Assembly (NCBI RefSeq): GCF_002099425.1
Contig: NW_018343990.1
Coordinates: forward strand, 1,736,001 to 1,800,000
Reading direction: 5' to 3'
DNA from: Phascolarctos cinereus
Taxonomy: Eukaryota > Chordata > Mammalia > Diprotodontia > Phascolarctidae
Length of the DNA stretch: 64,000 nt
Part shown: positions 54,001-64,000 of the stretch, in pieces
Position numbering within the stretch: the stretch's first letter is position 1
Layout: every line of letters begins with the position of its first letter
Notes under the pieces: model-generated
The model's database searches: none
What the model was told of the DNA's origin: nothing
Seen by the model: the letters and a program-made list of their open reading frames with translations, nothing else
Made by a program: the position numbers and the translations under genes

Positions 54001-54861
54001 TCATCAGCACAAGTCTAAGTAAGCTTAAATGAATTATCTGTCTTGTTTCCCAGACATCATTTTGATCATTCTTAAAATTCTTTGAATGTTCACACTTTTA
54101 TCTTAGAACTAGAAATGGAAAAATGTAGCACTTAAATGTTCTCATCTTTTGGATCCCTTAATAATACCATTTTCTGTCTCTAAGCTTTTCATTTAAAAAG
54201 GGTGGTATCCAAGATTACAAGTATAGGGCCAAATATTAGATTTTAAAATAAAATGGAGAAGTCTTGATTAAGAACAAAATTCACTTATGTAATCCTAGTA
54301 ATAAACTTTGCTGACATAGCAATGAAGGAGAAAACTGTATTTTGCAGTCTTCATTGTCCAGTACACACCATAGGATTTTCATAGTAATTAAAATAGTATG
54401 TATATCAGCAGAGTTCTTTTTCTGAAGTGTGTAATCACATAAGGTTTTATTGCCATTGATTTATCATAATAGCATTACTTGGAGCCAAAGAGATGGAAAA
54501 TACTACTGATACAGTATTATTTATTTTTATTAATTCTGAGATACAATGCTGAAAACCACATTTTTGTCTTTTGTCTTATCACTAAAGAAAATTTTTTTTT
54601 ATTTTCATCAGATAATGTCAAGGAAGAAAATAATTTAATATAAAAGTGATTTTAGTGTGTGCCAATGTATTTTTAACTGTGACTGTATCATAGACCTATT
54701 TTTCTATCTTTTGTTATAATTTAATTTTTATTTTTAAGGAGAAGTCAAGAGGAAAATAATTATAAATAGGCTCATATATTAGGATGGTTGAAATTAAACC
54801 TAGAAAATAAAAGGTTTGTTATGTTCAATGAAATAATTTATGAAACTTAAGTGTAATGCAT
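54001..54861. other. Intronic sequence, nothing recognised
   Basis: About 860 bases of AT-rich sequence. Confidence 0.45.
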
Positions 54862-55122
54862 GTTTGTTGTTCAGTTGTTTCAATCTCGTGTCTGTCTCTT
54901 CCTGACCCTGTTTGGGGTTTTCCTTTTCTTGGCAAAGATACTAGAGTGATTTGCCATTTCCTTCTCCAGCTCATTTTGCATATGAGGAAACTGAGGCAAA
55001 CAGGATTGACTTGCCAGGTTCACACAGCTAAGAAGTGTCTGAGGCCAGTTTTGAACTGAGGAAGATAAGTCTTTCTGACTTCAGGCGTGGCACTCTGTGC
55101 ACGATAGGGCCACCTAGCTGCC
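54862..55122 (-). repeat. Marsupial CORE-SINE, long form (antisense)
   Basis: Starts with the reversed tail TTGTTGTTCAGTTGTTTCAA, then CTTTTCTTGGCAAAGATACT, CTTCTCCAGCTCATTTTGCA and AGGAAACTGAGGCAAACAGG, and ends with the reversed head CCACCTAGCTGCCC. Full length. Confidence 0.95.
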
Positions 55123-56688
55123 CATAAAATGCAGATACATTTAGTCTTCACAGTACAAATTATGTAAATGTATCAAATCATAGAAGAAAACTCCTAAGTA
55201 TACCTATGGCTTTACCTTGCTTAAGCAAAACACCACTAGAAAATGTCATCTGCTAAGACCTGAAAAGAAAGAGTATTCATATCATTTCAGACAAGAAACC
55301 CAGTCTCTGCATTTTGCTTTTGTAAATTTTCCATCTATTGAAGATGAATTCTTTATTGTGGGGAGAGAGAGTTCCAAGGACACTTAATCACTTAACACTA
55401 ATTTCAAGAATAATTTTAGGACACTTGCAGAAGGGAATTGACTTTTACTTTAGCCTTTCGACTAGAGTGTAGGCTCTATGTTTAGTTTTCCCTGCAATAA
55501 ATTTAAGTTGAACTTTGTAGAATGAGTTATAAAATTCTTAAAGTGTTACATGAGGGTGTTGTTCTAATAGATTGGGGGCAGGAGAAGGAAAAGTAGCAGT
55601 TAAAGCAGTCTGTTCAGAAACTGAAACCAGCTTAATTCCAATGGAGAGTTTATTTTCTTTTCACAGTCCTGAGGCCACATATTCCCTCTCACTCAAATCT
55701 TATTATTTCCATCTTCCATAGTTTGCAGATCTAAATCATCCTCTTGAATTGGACTTGGATGAAAATAGCCTTGTCTAGCATCCTTCCTATAAGCAGATTA
55801 AAACATAATTGCATATTTATTCAAAATCAAGTTTTTATTAGATATTTAATTTTTTGAAAGTCATGTATCCCTAGCTTGCATGGTATAAATATTTCTCTTA
55901 CGAGTTTTCTAAGGAGGTACATTTCAGAATTGTCACATTTAAAATGTCTATCTCTGTAATGCTGAATTTGTAAGTCATTTAAATTATTTTAAAATGATAC
56001 AAATTAGAATTAAAATATTATGATGACATAACACAGGGCTTTGTTACTTCTAGATTTTGGTTTTCATTGCAAATGAAAGTAGAAATTGAAAGGACCTTTA
56101 TTTAAGCTATATAATTACATGAAGAAATTTTTACATGGTACCTAATCTTGAAGTTTAAAAAAAATACTTTTCTATAAGGTTTCAAAAGTGTTTTAATATG
56201 GTTTCTTTAGTTTCAAACAAAACACAGTTGAAATATACTTCAGCAATTGATTCTATTATATGTATTACATGTTGTATATACTCTTCTATGATTTTTGACC
56301 TTAGGAAGATGTTAGGTTGCACTATTTTCTAGGTCTCTGACTTTGAAACAAAACAAAAGGAAATTTATTACAGTCTCACAGAGAGAAACACTCCATGTGT
56401 TTGTTTGGGAGATGGAAGAGAAAAAACATCCCTATCTTCCCCAGAATTCATGTTTGGGAGACAGGATATATATATAGCAACATAGTGGCTTAGCCATTTC
56501 TGAAATTGCAGTCCCAGCGCCCTCGTTCTTGAATTTAAGTACAAGTTCAGGTCAGAAAAGAATCCAGAAAGTAAAGGTTGTTCAGATCTAGTTCAGAAAG
56601 GGAAATAATTGTGCTCTTCCTATGATGATAATGGTTGAATCATTAATTCAGAATCCTTAAGTAAGTCTTTTATTCACAGAACCTTGAA
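55123..56688. other. Intronic sequence, nothing recognised
   Basis: About 1.6 kb without a supportable call. Confidence 0.45.
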
Positions 56689-56701
56689 GAGCAGAGTATA
56701 T

Positions 56702-57227
56702 ATTTTTTTAAATTTTTTTTAATTTTTTAATTTTTTAAAATTTCTTTAATATAAATTTATTTTTAGTTTTCAATATTTACTTCCACAAAATTTTGAGTTC
56801 CAGATTTTTACCCCATCTCACCCCTCCCCCCCATCCCAAGATGGCATGCATTCTGAATATCCCTTCCCCTAGTCTGTCCTCTCTTCTATCTCTCCCCCCC
56901 TTTTCTTATCCCCTTCCCCTTCTTTTTTCCTGTAGGGCAGTATAGACTTCTGTACCCCATTTCCTGTATTTCTTGTTTCCCAGTAGCATGTGAAAATATA
57001 TTTTTTTAAACATATGTTTTTTAAAACTTTAGGTTTCAAATTTTCTCCCTTCCTCCCCCCCCACCTACCCTCACTGAAAAGGCAAGCAACTCAGTATAGG
57101 TTATACATGTGCAGTTATGCAAAACACTTCGATAGTTGTGAAAAACTAACTCTATTTCCCTTAATCCTATCCTGCCCTCCCATTTATTCTATTATTTCTT
57201 TTGACCCTATCCCTTCTCAGAAGTATT
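56702..57227 (-). repeat. L1 3'-tail insertion with two tail modules (antisense)
   Basis: Starts with an A/T-rich tract, then the module seen at 17491-17709 (TTTTGAGTTCCAGATTTTTA through GTAGGGCAGTATAGACTTCT). After TTTCTTGTTTCCCAGTAGCA comes a second module with AAAGGCAAGCAACTCAGTAT and GGTTATACATGTGCAGTTAT. A 13-base duplication, GAGCAGAGTATAT (56689-56701) and GAGCAGAGTGTAT (57228-57240), flanks the whole, so it looks like one insertion event. Confidence 0.75.
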
Positions 57228-57475
57228 GAGCAGAGTGTATTTTTACCTTGACTTAACCTTCTAAAAAGGATCATAATCTCAAAGCTGGAGGTCACACAGA
57301 TTATGTTATATGTGTTTTGTTTTAAATTAATCTTGAATGAGACTGCTGTAGTAAGTGCCACCATGTAACTGTATATGATTTATGATATAATAATATTTGG
57401 ATCATTGTAGTAAGTTAAAGTGACTGATTCATAACTTTCAGGAATTGAAGTAATAGTGAGTTCATCCTCCTAAGA

Positions 57476-57665
57476 ACAGTCAGGAAGACTTGAATTCAGA
57501 TCTGCCTTCCAACATTTCTTGCCTTTGTGACTCTGGACAAGTCACTTCACCTCTGTTTGCCTCAGTTTCCTCATCTGTAGAAGGGGGGGGTGATAATATA
57601 AGCACCTGATTCCCTAAGTTGTAATGAGGATCAAATGAGATAATGCTGAAAACATTAGAAAGCTT
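57476..57665 (+). repeat. MIR SINE (sense)
   Basis: AGGAAGACTTGAATTCAGAT, GACTCTGGACAAGTCACTTC, GCCTCAGTTTCCTCATCTGT and GGATCAAATGAGATAATGC. Confidence 0.85.
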
Positions 57666-57679
57666 GGGGGAGGGCGGGC

Positions 57680-59465
57680 AGGCTTTGAACACCAAAGGAT
57701 TTTCTGTTTGATCCAGGAGATTAAAGGGAGGCACTGAAGTTTATTGAGTAGGGCAGTTAAGTAGATGATCCAACTTGGGCTTGAGGCAGATCACTTTGAC
57801 AGCTGAGTGGAGGTTGAATTGAATCGGGGAGAGACATGTAGCAGGGAGAACAACTAACAGGTTGGTAATAGTCCAGGAATCAGGTGATGAGAGCTTGCAC
57901 CAAGGTGGTGGCAGTGTCAGAGAAAAGATGGGGCAAGGTAGAATCCACAGGATCTGTCAACAGATTATAACTTCTGGAGAGGAGTTGAGGGGGACACTAG
58001 GTTATGAGCCAAGATCCGACTAGAAGGATGGTACTTCCCTCAATATGAATAGGGAAATTAGGAAGAGGGGAAGGTTTGTGGAGGAAGATAAATTATTACA
58101 GAATTGGGCATGTCTGAGTAGGCAGTGTCTATGTAACATCCACTTATAGGTGTCCACTAGCAGTTGAAAGTACAAGACTAGAAGTCAGTAGAGAGATTAG
58201 AGCTGGATAATTAGATTGGAGAATCATTACCTTAGAGGTGGTAATTGAATTCATGGGAGCTGACAAAATCAGCAAGTATCTAGGGAAACTAGAACACAGC
58301 CCCAGACAGTACCCTGTGGGAAACCCATAATTAGCAGACCTGAATGAAGCCTCAAATAAAGGAGACAGAAAGAGCAATCAGATAGGCAGGAGGAGAAGCT
58401 AGAAGGAGTAGTGTCACAAAAGCTACAAGAGAAGAGGATAATTGGGGGCAGCTAGGTGTCACAGTGGATAGAGCTCCAGCCTTGGAGTCATGAGGACCTG
58501 AGTTCAAATGCACCCCCAGACGCTTGAAACTTACTAGCTGTGTGACCCTGGGCAAGTCATTTAACCCCAACTGCCTCAACTAGATAGGTAGATAGATAAA
58601 GAGGAGAGGATAATCCACAGTGTCAGGGGCTGCAGAGAAGTCAAGGATGAAAGTTGAAAAAAGACCATTGGATCTGGCAATTAAGAGATAATTAATAACT
58701 TTGGAGAGAGCAGTTTTGGTTGCATGATGAATGAAATCAGAAGCCAGACTCTAGAGAATTGAGAAAGAAAGTGGGAGGGAAAGAGGTGGATGGCCTTCTC
58801 AAGGAGTGCAGCCACAGAAGGGAGGAGAGATATGGGACTCTAGTGAGGATCTTTTTGGTAATGGACTTCTTGGGGAAGCAGCCAGAAGATGCGAGAGATT
58901 GGGGATTATTGAGGGGACAATCTGCTCCAGTAAACAGAATGGAATAGGATCCCATGTACATGTAGAGGGGTTTACTTTGGCAAGGACAAGGGCCACCTCA
59001 TTATGTGAGATGAGTGAGTGAGGAGATGAGGACAAGGGGAGAACAGGGAGCTCTTGGCAAAGGGCCTCAATTTTTTCAGAGAAATAAGAAGTAAGTTTCT
59101 CAGCTAAGAAGGTGGGGGGAAGAGGAGCCATGGGAGGGTTGAGGAGGGGTAGAAAGGTTTGGAAGAGCCGCTGTGGTGAGTGAGATAATAAGTTAATTAG
59201 GAAAGTATGTAAGGATTCCTTTGCCATAGTAATGACCTTGTGAAGGTTATATAGCATACATTTGCACTGGAATTAGTCAGCCCTATTTCGTGATTTCTCC
59301 AGCTTCATTCAGCAACTCATGCTTGTAAACAAAAGCAGTAGATGGTGGTAGTGATCCAAGGCTGAGGCTCAGTAGGAAAGATGAGCGATACAGTTAAGTG
59401 GTGAGGGACTCAAGAAAAGGAAAGTAGATTTGAGCTGGTGAAAGATCCAGAAATCCCCTAGGAGG
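57680..59465 (-). repeat. L2 LINE, long antisense copy with an open RT-start frame; interrupted by a SINE
   Basis: Antisense L2 body: GGCAGATCACTTTGACAGCT, AACATCCACTTATAGGTGTC, CATGGGAGCTGACAAAATC and GGGGCTGCAGAGAAGTCAAG. On the minus strand, 59257-58799 stays open for 152 codons, including LTSYFSEKIEALCQELP, ISHNEVALVLAKVNPSTC and WDPIPFCLLEQIVPSIIP. This is the stretch leading into the L2/CR1 reverse transcriptase (FSEKI, E.V...L...NPSTC, LDPIP..LL). The catalytic RT blocks themselves would follow and have been lost. The SINE at 58443-58602 splits the copy. Confidence 0.82.
58443..58602 (+). repeat. Marsupial CORE-SINE, short form, with (GATA)n tail
   Basis: GGGGGCAGCTAGGTGTCACA, GTGACCCTGGGCAAGTCATT and a TAGATAGGTAGATAGATAAA end. 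Duplication GAAGAGGATAAT (58431-58442) and GGAGAGGATAAT (58603-58614), one mismatch. Confidence 0.94.
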
Positions 59466-59469
59466 TCAA

Positions 59470-59725
59470 AGTAATAGCACTTTTTGTAATAACAAAAAGC
59501 TAAAAACAGAGTAGGTGTTCATTAATTAGGGAATGGCCAAACAAATTGTATTTGAGTGTAATTAAATTTACCATGATATGGTATATACTATACTGGAGGA
59601 AATGACAGAAATAAGGAATTCAAAGAACTGTGTAAAGACTTATATGAACTAATAAAGAATAATAAAAAAGCAGAGCCTAGAGAACAATTTGCAATTTACT
59701 GCAATAATATAAACTAAAACAACAC
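59470..59725 (+). repeat. L1 ORF2 C-terminal fragment (sense)
   Basis: AATAGCACTTTTTGTAATAA, CATTAATTAGGGAATGGCCA, AAAGACTTATATGAACTAAT and GCAATTTACTGCAATAATA. Confidence 0.7.
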
Positions 59726-60110
59726 AAAAGTATTTCTTTGTTAGTTTTTTTTCCTTCTAGAGCCTTCTGACTTTATAAAGAGGAAAGTACTTCACTTTAA
59801 AATTGCTTAAAAAATAGCATTTTAAAAATAACAGATTTAAGTATCTTTAGGAAAATTCACCATTACAGTTGCTATGGGCAACAGTTTTCATTAACTCTTT
59901 TTCTTTATTATAAGGGCAGTCTCTTTTGTGAAGTGGCATACTGCAGAATGAGTTGTAAGAAGCAAAGGGTACCAATAAAACTTTATACCTTGAGCTGTTG
60001 GCTGAAAGGCTTTTTATATGTCATATTTTTAATTAGCTGAACAGTTCTACATTTGTGGTTCTGTTATTTTCATGTGAAACTTTGCAAATACTTTATTAAG
60101 AATATCATAG

Positions 60111-60250
60111 GAGCACTAGGTGGCACAGTGGATAGTGCACTTGCCCTGGAGTCAGGAGGACTGAGTTCAAATGTGACTTTAGACACTTGATGCTTATTAG
60201 CTGTGTGACCTGGGGCAAGTTACTTAACCCTGATTGCCTGGCCGAAAAGA
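60111..60250 (+). repeat. Marsupial CORE-SINE, short form
   Basis: AGCACTAGGTGGCACAGTGG, GTCAGGAGGACTGAGTTC and GCAAGTTACTTAACCCTGAT. A possible weak duplication flanks it (AGAATATCATA and ATAATATTATA). Confidence 0.92.
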
Positions 60251-60495
60251 AAAATAATATTATAAATGTACATACTGTGTTATGAATAAAATAGAAGTTT
60301 CTTTAAAGTCCTTAGTAAAATGTATTATACATTTTACTTTTAGCCTAATTATTGCTTTCTGAGTTGGATTTTTTAATTATGCAAGAATATTGCATTTTTA
60401 AATGAATATTAGAAATAGTTTTTATATATGTAAACATATATATGTGTGTAAAAGAGCAGATTTGTAATTAAATTCCTTTGGTTGTTGTTAAACAG

Positions 60496-60573
60496 AGTAT
60501 TAAGAAAAAAAATACGAGCAAGCAGGAGATGAGCACATACCTGAGATTCATTGTCTCCCGAATGAAGGAGCGG
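60496..60573 (+). CDS. ZMYND11: ZMYND11 coding exon 4 (codons 147-172, start of bromodomain)
   Basis: Twenty-six codons, [18 protein letters not shown] to SRMKER. The acceptor AAACAG ends at 60495 and is preceded by a rather weak, G-interrupted pyrimidine tract; the donor is GTAAGT at 60574. The segment links the PHD finger to the bromodomain and includes the first bromodomain helix ([13 protein letters not shown]). It is phase 0 at both ends. Ser at codons 154 and 159 may differ from the human protein, which I recall as Asn and Gly there; that comparison is from memory. It follows a 16.6-kb intron and is only 536 bases from the next exon. Confidence 0.96.
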
Positions 60574-61109
60574 GTAAGTCCTACTAGGGAATATCTCATT
60601 CCTCCCTTGTCTTCCTTCCCCTCGACCCCCTAATTTTTTTTCTTAAGTTCCCTTTGAGGAAATAAGTGGCAACTAGTACTATATAAAGCAGTATATAATG
60701 TGAAAATCAATTCTTTATTACATTGCTTCTTGCACTAAATAGTTGTTCTCAGACTTTTAGCTTTTGAGTTGTTTTCATTTTTGAGTCTGTCATCTTTTAT
60801 CATGTACTTTAGATCTGAAGCATGACTTGCTTTAAGTTCTATGGGTATTAGTGGGGGTTTTTTGATCAGCAATTAGTATTTAGAACTAAGTGAGATTTTC
60901 TAAGATTATTAAAACATCTATTCTTACTATTAAAATCAGAATTCCACTTATGAAACACTCAATGTAGTAGGTATACATTCTTCAGTTACATTTTAAAGAT
61001 TTTTGATAAAATTTCTTCATAGATCTAAAATAGTTTGAGATATACATGTTTATGATTTTCGTGTTTTACTTTAGCTCCCATTCTGATGTTTCTCTAACAA
61101 TTCTTATAG
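60574..61109. other. Short intron between coding exons 4 and 5
   Basis: No repeat recognised. At 536 bases it is by far the shortest complete intron here. Confidence 0.6.
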
Positions 61110-61256
<147 letters not shown>

Positions 61257-61349
61257 TGAAATTTAAGAGTTAGCAAGACCATAAGAATTGTGGGCTTGGT
61301 GTCCATTTTATTTTTAATTGCATGCTTATCAGACACAGCTAGAACATTG

Positions 61350-61514
61350 GGCCAAATCTAATCAAATGAAATTTAATAGGGACAAACATAGTTTTATATA
61401 CTTAGTTGGGTTAAAAAAAAACCCACTTCAGAAGAACAGTATGGGGGAATTGTGATAAAATTGCAAGAAAATTAATGCATTCTTAAGCTGCATCAAGATA
61501 TATATAGATATATC

Positions 61515-61561
<47 letters not shown>

Positions 61562-62095
61562 ATATAGTGTTCAGGATGAAGGAGGCAATATCCTGCTATC
61601 CTTTGCCTCATTAGACCATATCTGTTGTACAGTGTTCAGCTATAGGTACCATGTTTTAGGAAAAATACTGATAGGAAAGGAAAGCATCTAGGGGGAAAAA
61701 AAAGGCAACAAAGATGAGTAAGGACTTTGAAAGCATGCCCTCTAAGAATGAGTTTAAGGCCTGGGAAAGAGGCCTTGATAGCTACACTTAAGTACTTAAG
61801 GGTTGTCCTGGGAAAGAGTATTTTATTTGTTCTGCCTGACCCCAGAGGGCAAAACTAGGAGTAATATCAATAGTAGAAGTTTTGGAGAGTGTATTTAGAA
61901 ACTTTCTGACAGTTAGACCTACTCAGTCATGAAAAAGGTTATCTCAAAGGGGAATTGGTTTCCCCTTCACTAGAGGCGTTCAAACACAGTCTGGGTGTTG
62001 TCAGAGGGATTCCCAGTCATATGCCAGAAGGACTAGAGGAATCTCTAGTGTCCCATCCTGTCCTGAGACTCTGGGATTAAAGAACCCCCCAGTGC
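61350..62095 (+). repeat. L3/CR1 LINE relic (sense)
   Basis: Ordered sense CR1/L3 phrases: AATGAAATTTAATAGGGACA, CTTAGTTGGGTTAAAAAAAA, GGCAATATCCTGCTATCC, TGTACAGTGTTCAGCTATAG, CCATGTTTTAGGAAAAATAC, then GTTTCCCCTTCACTAGAGGC, GTTCAAACACAGTCTGGGTG and AGACTCTGGGATTAAAG. A (AC)n tract at 61522-61559 has grown inside it. Confidence 0.8.
61522..61559. repeat. (AC)n microsatellite
   Basis: About 19 AC units, preceded by an AT-rich palindromic TATATAGATATATCTATAT stretch. Confidence 0.95.
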
Positions 62096-63034
62096 TCACT
62101 ATCGTCTTAACACCTGATTGTGGCATTCATTCTGAAAGGTTAGGCCACCAAAGTGCTAGATAGGGAACTGCCTAGATAAGTTTGAAGAGGGTCATCATGA
62201 GAGAGTTACCCACCAAGGGATGCATTTGCTGGTCACAGTCAGTTCCTGAAGACGGAAAATGGAAAAAAGAAAAGAAAAAACTGATATTAAAAGGTGGAAA
62301 GTGGTTGTAATCTGATTCATTAGAGGTTGAAAAAACTCATAAATAAAAGAATATTTTTGAAAGTATTAAAGACAGTTTTAAAATAATGATCAAAAGTTAG
62401 TCATTTTCACAATTCATCACATATGTCAGATGTGAAGGCACATTTCATAATTTGTTCTGTTAAGGTTTTAGTGGCCTTAGATCTTTGTATAGAACTGCCT
62501 GCCTCCCCCGTCACCTCCTCAGGAAGTTAGGAAGTAACGGTAGATGAAATGAAACATTTTTACCAGAAAATAGACTCCCTTGCACTTTGCACATAATTGA
62601 CACCTAATTGATATGTGTTGAATTGAATTTTTCTTTTGGTCTGAGATATAACCCACCGTTGTGGTCCCAGAATGTTAATGATTAATTATTCAATTTTCCA
62701 TGATGACAACCCAAAGAAAATTAACCCTTGTGTTTCCAGTTAAGATCAGTGTTGTTGCAAAACCTGTTCTTCATGTGTCACTTTGAAATTTTTGGATATA
62801 ACTGTTAGTCATAAAAACTTGTAGGTACTATAAGTAGCAGTACTAAACCCCTCAGACTCTTCTGAATCCATGAAGCAGCTAGGAGATATTAATAATTTGT
62901 AATTCAAAGAGATTTGCTTCAGGAAAAGAGACTTAAGTGAATTGTGTATTCCCTTGATTTGATTTCCTAGCCTGGCCCATATCAGGGAATTGGTGCTTCT
63001 TTCTCCACACTAAATAACTTGCCTTGGCCCCTGA
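62096..63034. other. Intronic sequence before coding exon 6, nothing recognised
   Basis: No repeat or gene call. Confidence 0.45.
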
Positions 63035-63210
63035 AAAGCAAGTGTGATAGAAAAACACAGATTTTCAGTCAGAAGATCTAAATTCTTGTTTCCTATCTTC
63101 CAGTGCTAACCTGTGACCTTGAACAATTCACCTTACCTTTTTAGGCCTCAGTTTCCACATCTATAAGAATTTTATGGTAGAAAGTCCCTCATTTTCTATA
63201 ATTCTATAAC
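63035..63210 (+). repeat. MIR SINE (sense)
   Basis: GTGACCTTGAACAATTCACC, GGCCTCAGTTTCCACATCTA and TATAATTCTATAACTTG end. Confidence 0.7.
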
Positions 63211-63511
63211 TTGTACATTAAGACCCTTTTGAACTACAAGATCAGGCTACGTAGGCAGGCATAAAATGACTTGGTAGAATATATCATTAATACTTATGAA
63301 ATGCAATTTTATTTTCTTAAATGTCATCCTTGTCCAATGGTATACAGACAACTTTCAGATTCTAGTTGGGAAATTAAGTGATTAAGTGCTCTTTCACCAT
63401 GTACTTTGTGAACTTGTTAGAAAGACAGTTCCCTCTACTTTCATTGTGACCTGCCCTGTCCTCAGAGGGTCCCATAATGTAAACTCATAATATAGAGATA
63501 TTGTCTTATAA

Positions 63512-63631
<120 letters not shown>

Positions 63632-63879
63632 TGAGTCGTTTTGTTTTTTCTTTTAAATCATTTGACTTCCAATAGAGGGAAGTATTAAATTTTAAAACTA
63701 CTGTAGAAATAAGCATTAATTGTTTAGTTACAACCTTAAATATACAGCCTTAAGTAGATGTATGAAAGTGCCAAAGTTAGGGTATATATTAGTAGACTAT
63801 TTGACTGCAATGGTAATAAAATTAAAGGCAGAAGAAATAACTTATGAATTGATTATAGTCACATAATACAATAGAAAGA

Positions 63880-64000
63880 TCACTAGAATTGTAGCAAAAG
63901 GCACAAATTTAAATGTCATCTCTCCTACATCTAGCAGTATGTAAACTTAAACATCTCTGAACCTGAGTTTCTACATCTCTAAAATGAGGATAGAAATACC
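63880..64000 (+). repeat. MIR-like SINE (sense), cut by window edge
   Basis: AGATCACTAGAATTGTAGCA and CTGAGTTTCTACATCTCTAA, then AAATGAGGATAGAAATACC at the window end. Confidence 0.65.

Overview
The window is a stretch of marsupial genomic DNA, probably from an Australian lineage. It carries the 5' coding half of one host gene, ZMYND11 (BS69), on the + strand, in a dense background of old interspersed repeats. Marsupial origin is inferred from many CORE-SINEs whose heads read like GGCAGCTAGGTGGCACAG and whose longer form ends in a tail containing TTTGCCAAGAAAACCCC. The opossum version of this SINE head, as I remember it, is different, so I lean towards an Australian species. The species itself is not determined.

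Six ZMYND11 coding exons are visible: 8917-9050 (start codon at 8935), 33273-33432, 43695-43856, 60496-60573, 61110-61202 and 63542-63629. They join in frame into 232 codons plus one base. These cover the N-terminal winged-helix-like region, a complete C4HC3 PHD finger and the first part of the bromodomain. The rest of the bromodomain, the PWWP domain and the C-terminal MYND finger must lie beyond the right edge. Introns are about 24.2, 10.3, 16.6, 0.5 and 2.3 kb. Positions 1-8916 are the intron before the first coding exon; no upstream 5' UTR exon or promoter was recognised.

Everything else I can classify is repeat. There are L1 fragments, many in antisense and often only the 3' end. A sense L1 piece at 51897-53616 keeps the endonuclease region of ORF2. 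Long antisense L2 copies lie at 28265-30060, 30200-31070, 47772-49320 and 57680-59465. L3/CR1 relics lie at about 6150-6990, 17415-18330 and 61350-62095, and a split RTE-clade LINE relic at about 14250-17060. Numerous MIR/CORE SINEs are present, several nested inside LINEs with clear target-site duplications. Two copies of an unclassified, possibly LTR-derived repeat lie near 19 and 21 kb. Microsatellites, mostly (CA)n, are scattered through.

I found no second protein-coding gene, structural RNA gene, CRISPR array or novel system. The observations most worth checking are the in-frame PHD cassette exon, the weak 5' splice site of the last visible exon, an L1 insertion lacking its 3' half yet flanked by a 12-bp duplication, and a sequence module shared between an L1 ORF2 leader and L1 3' tails.
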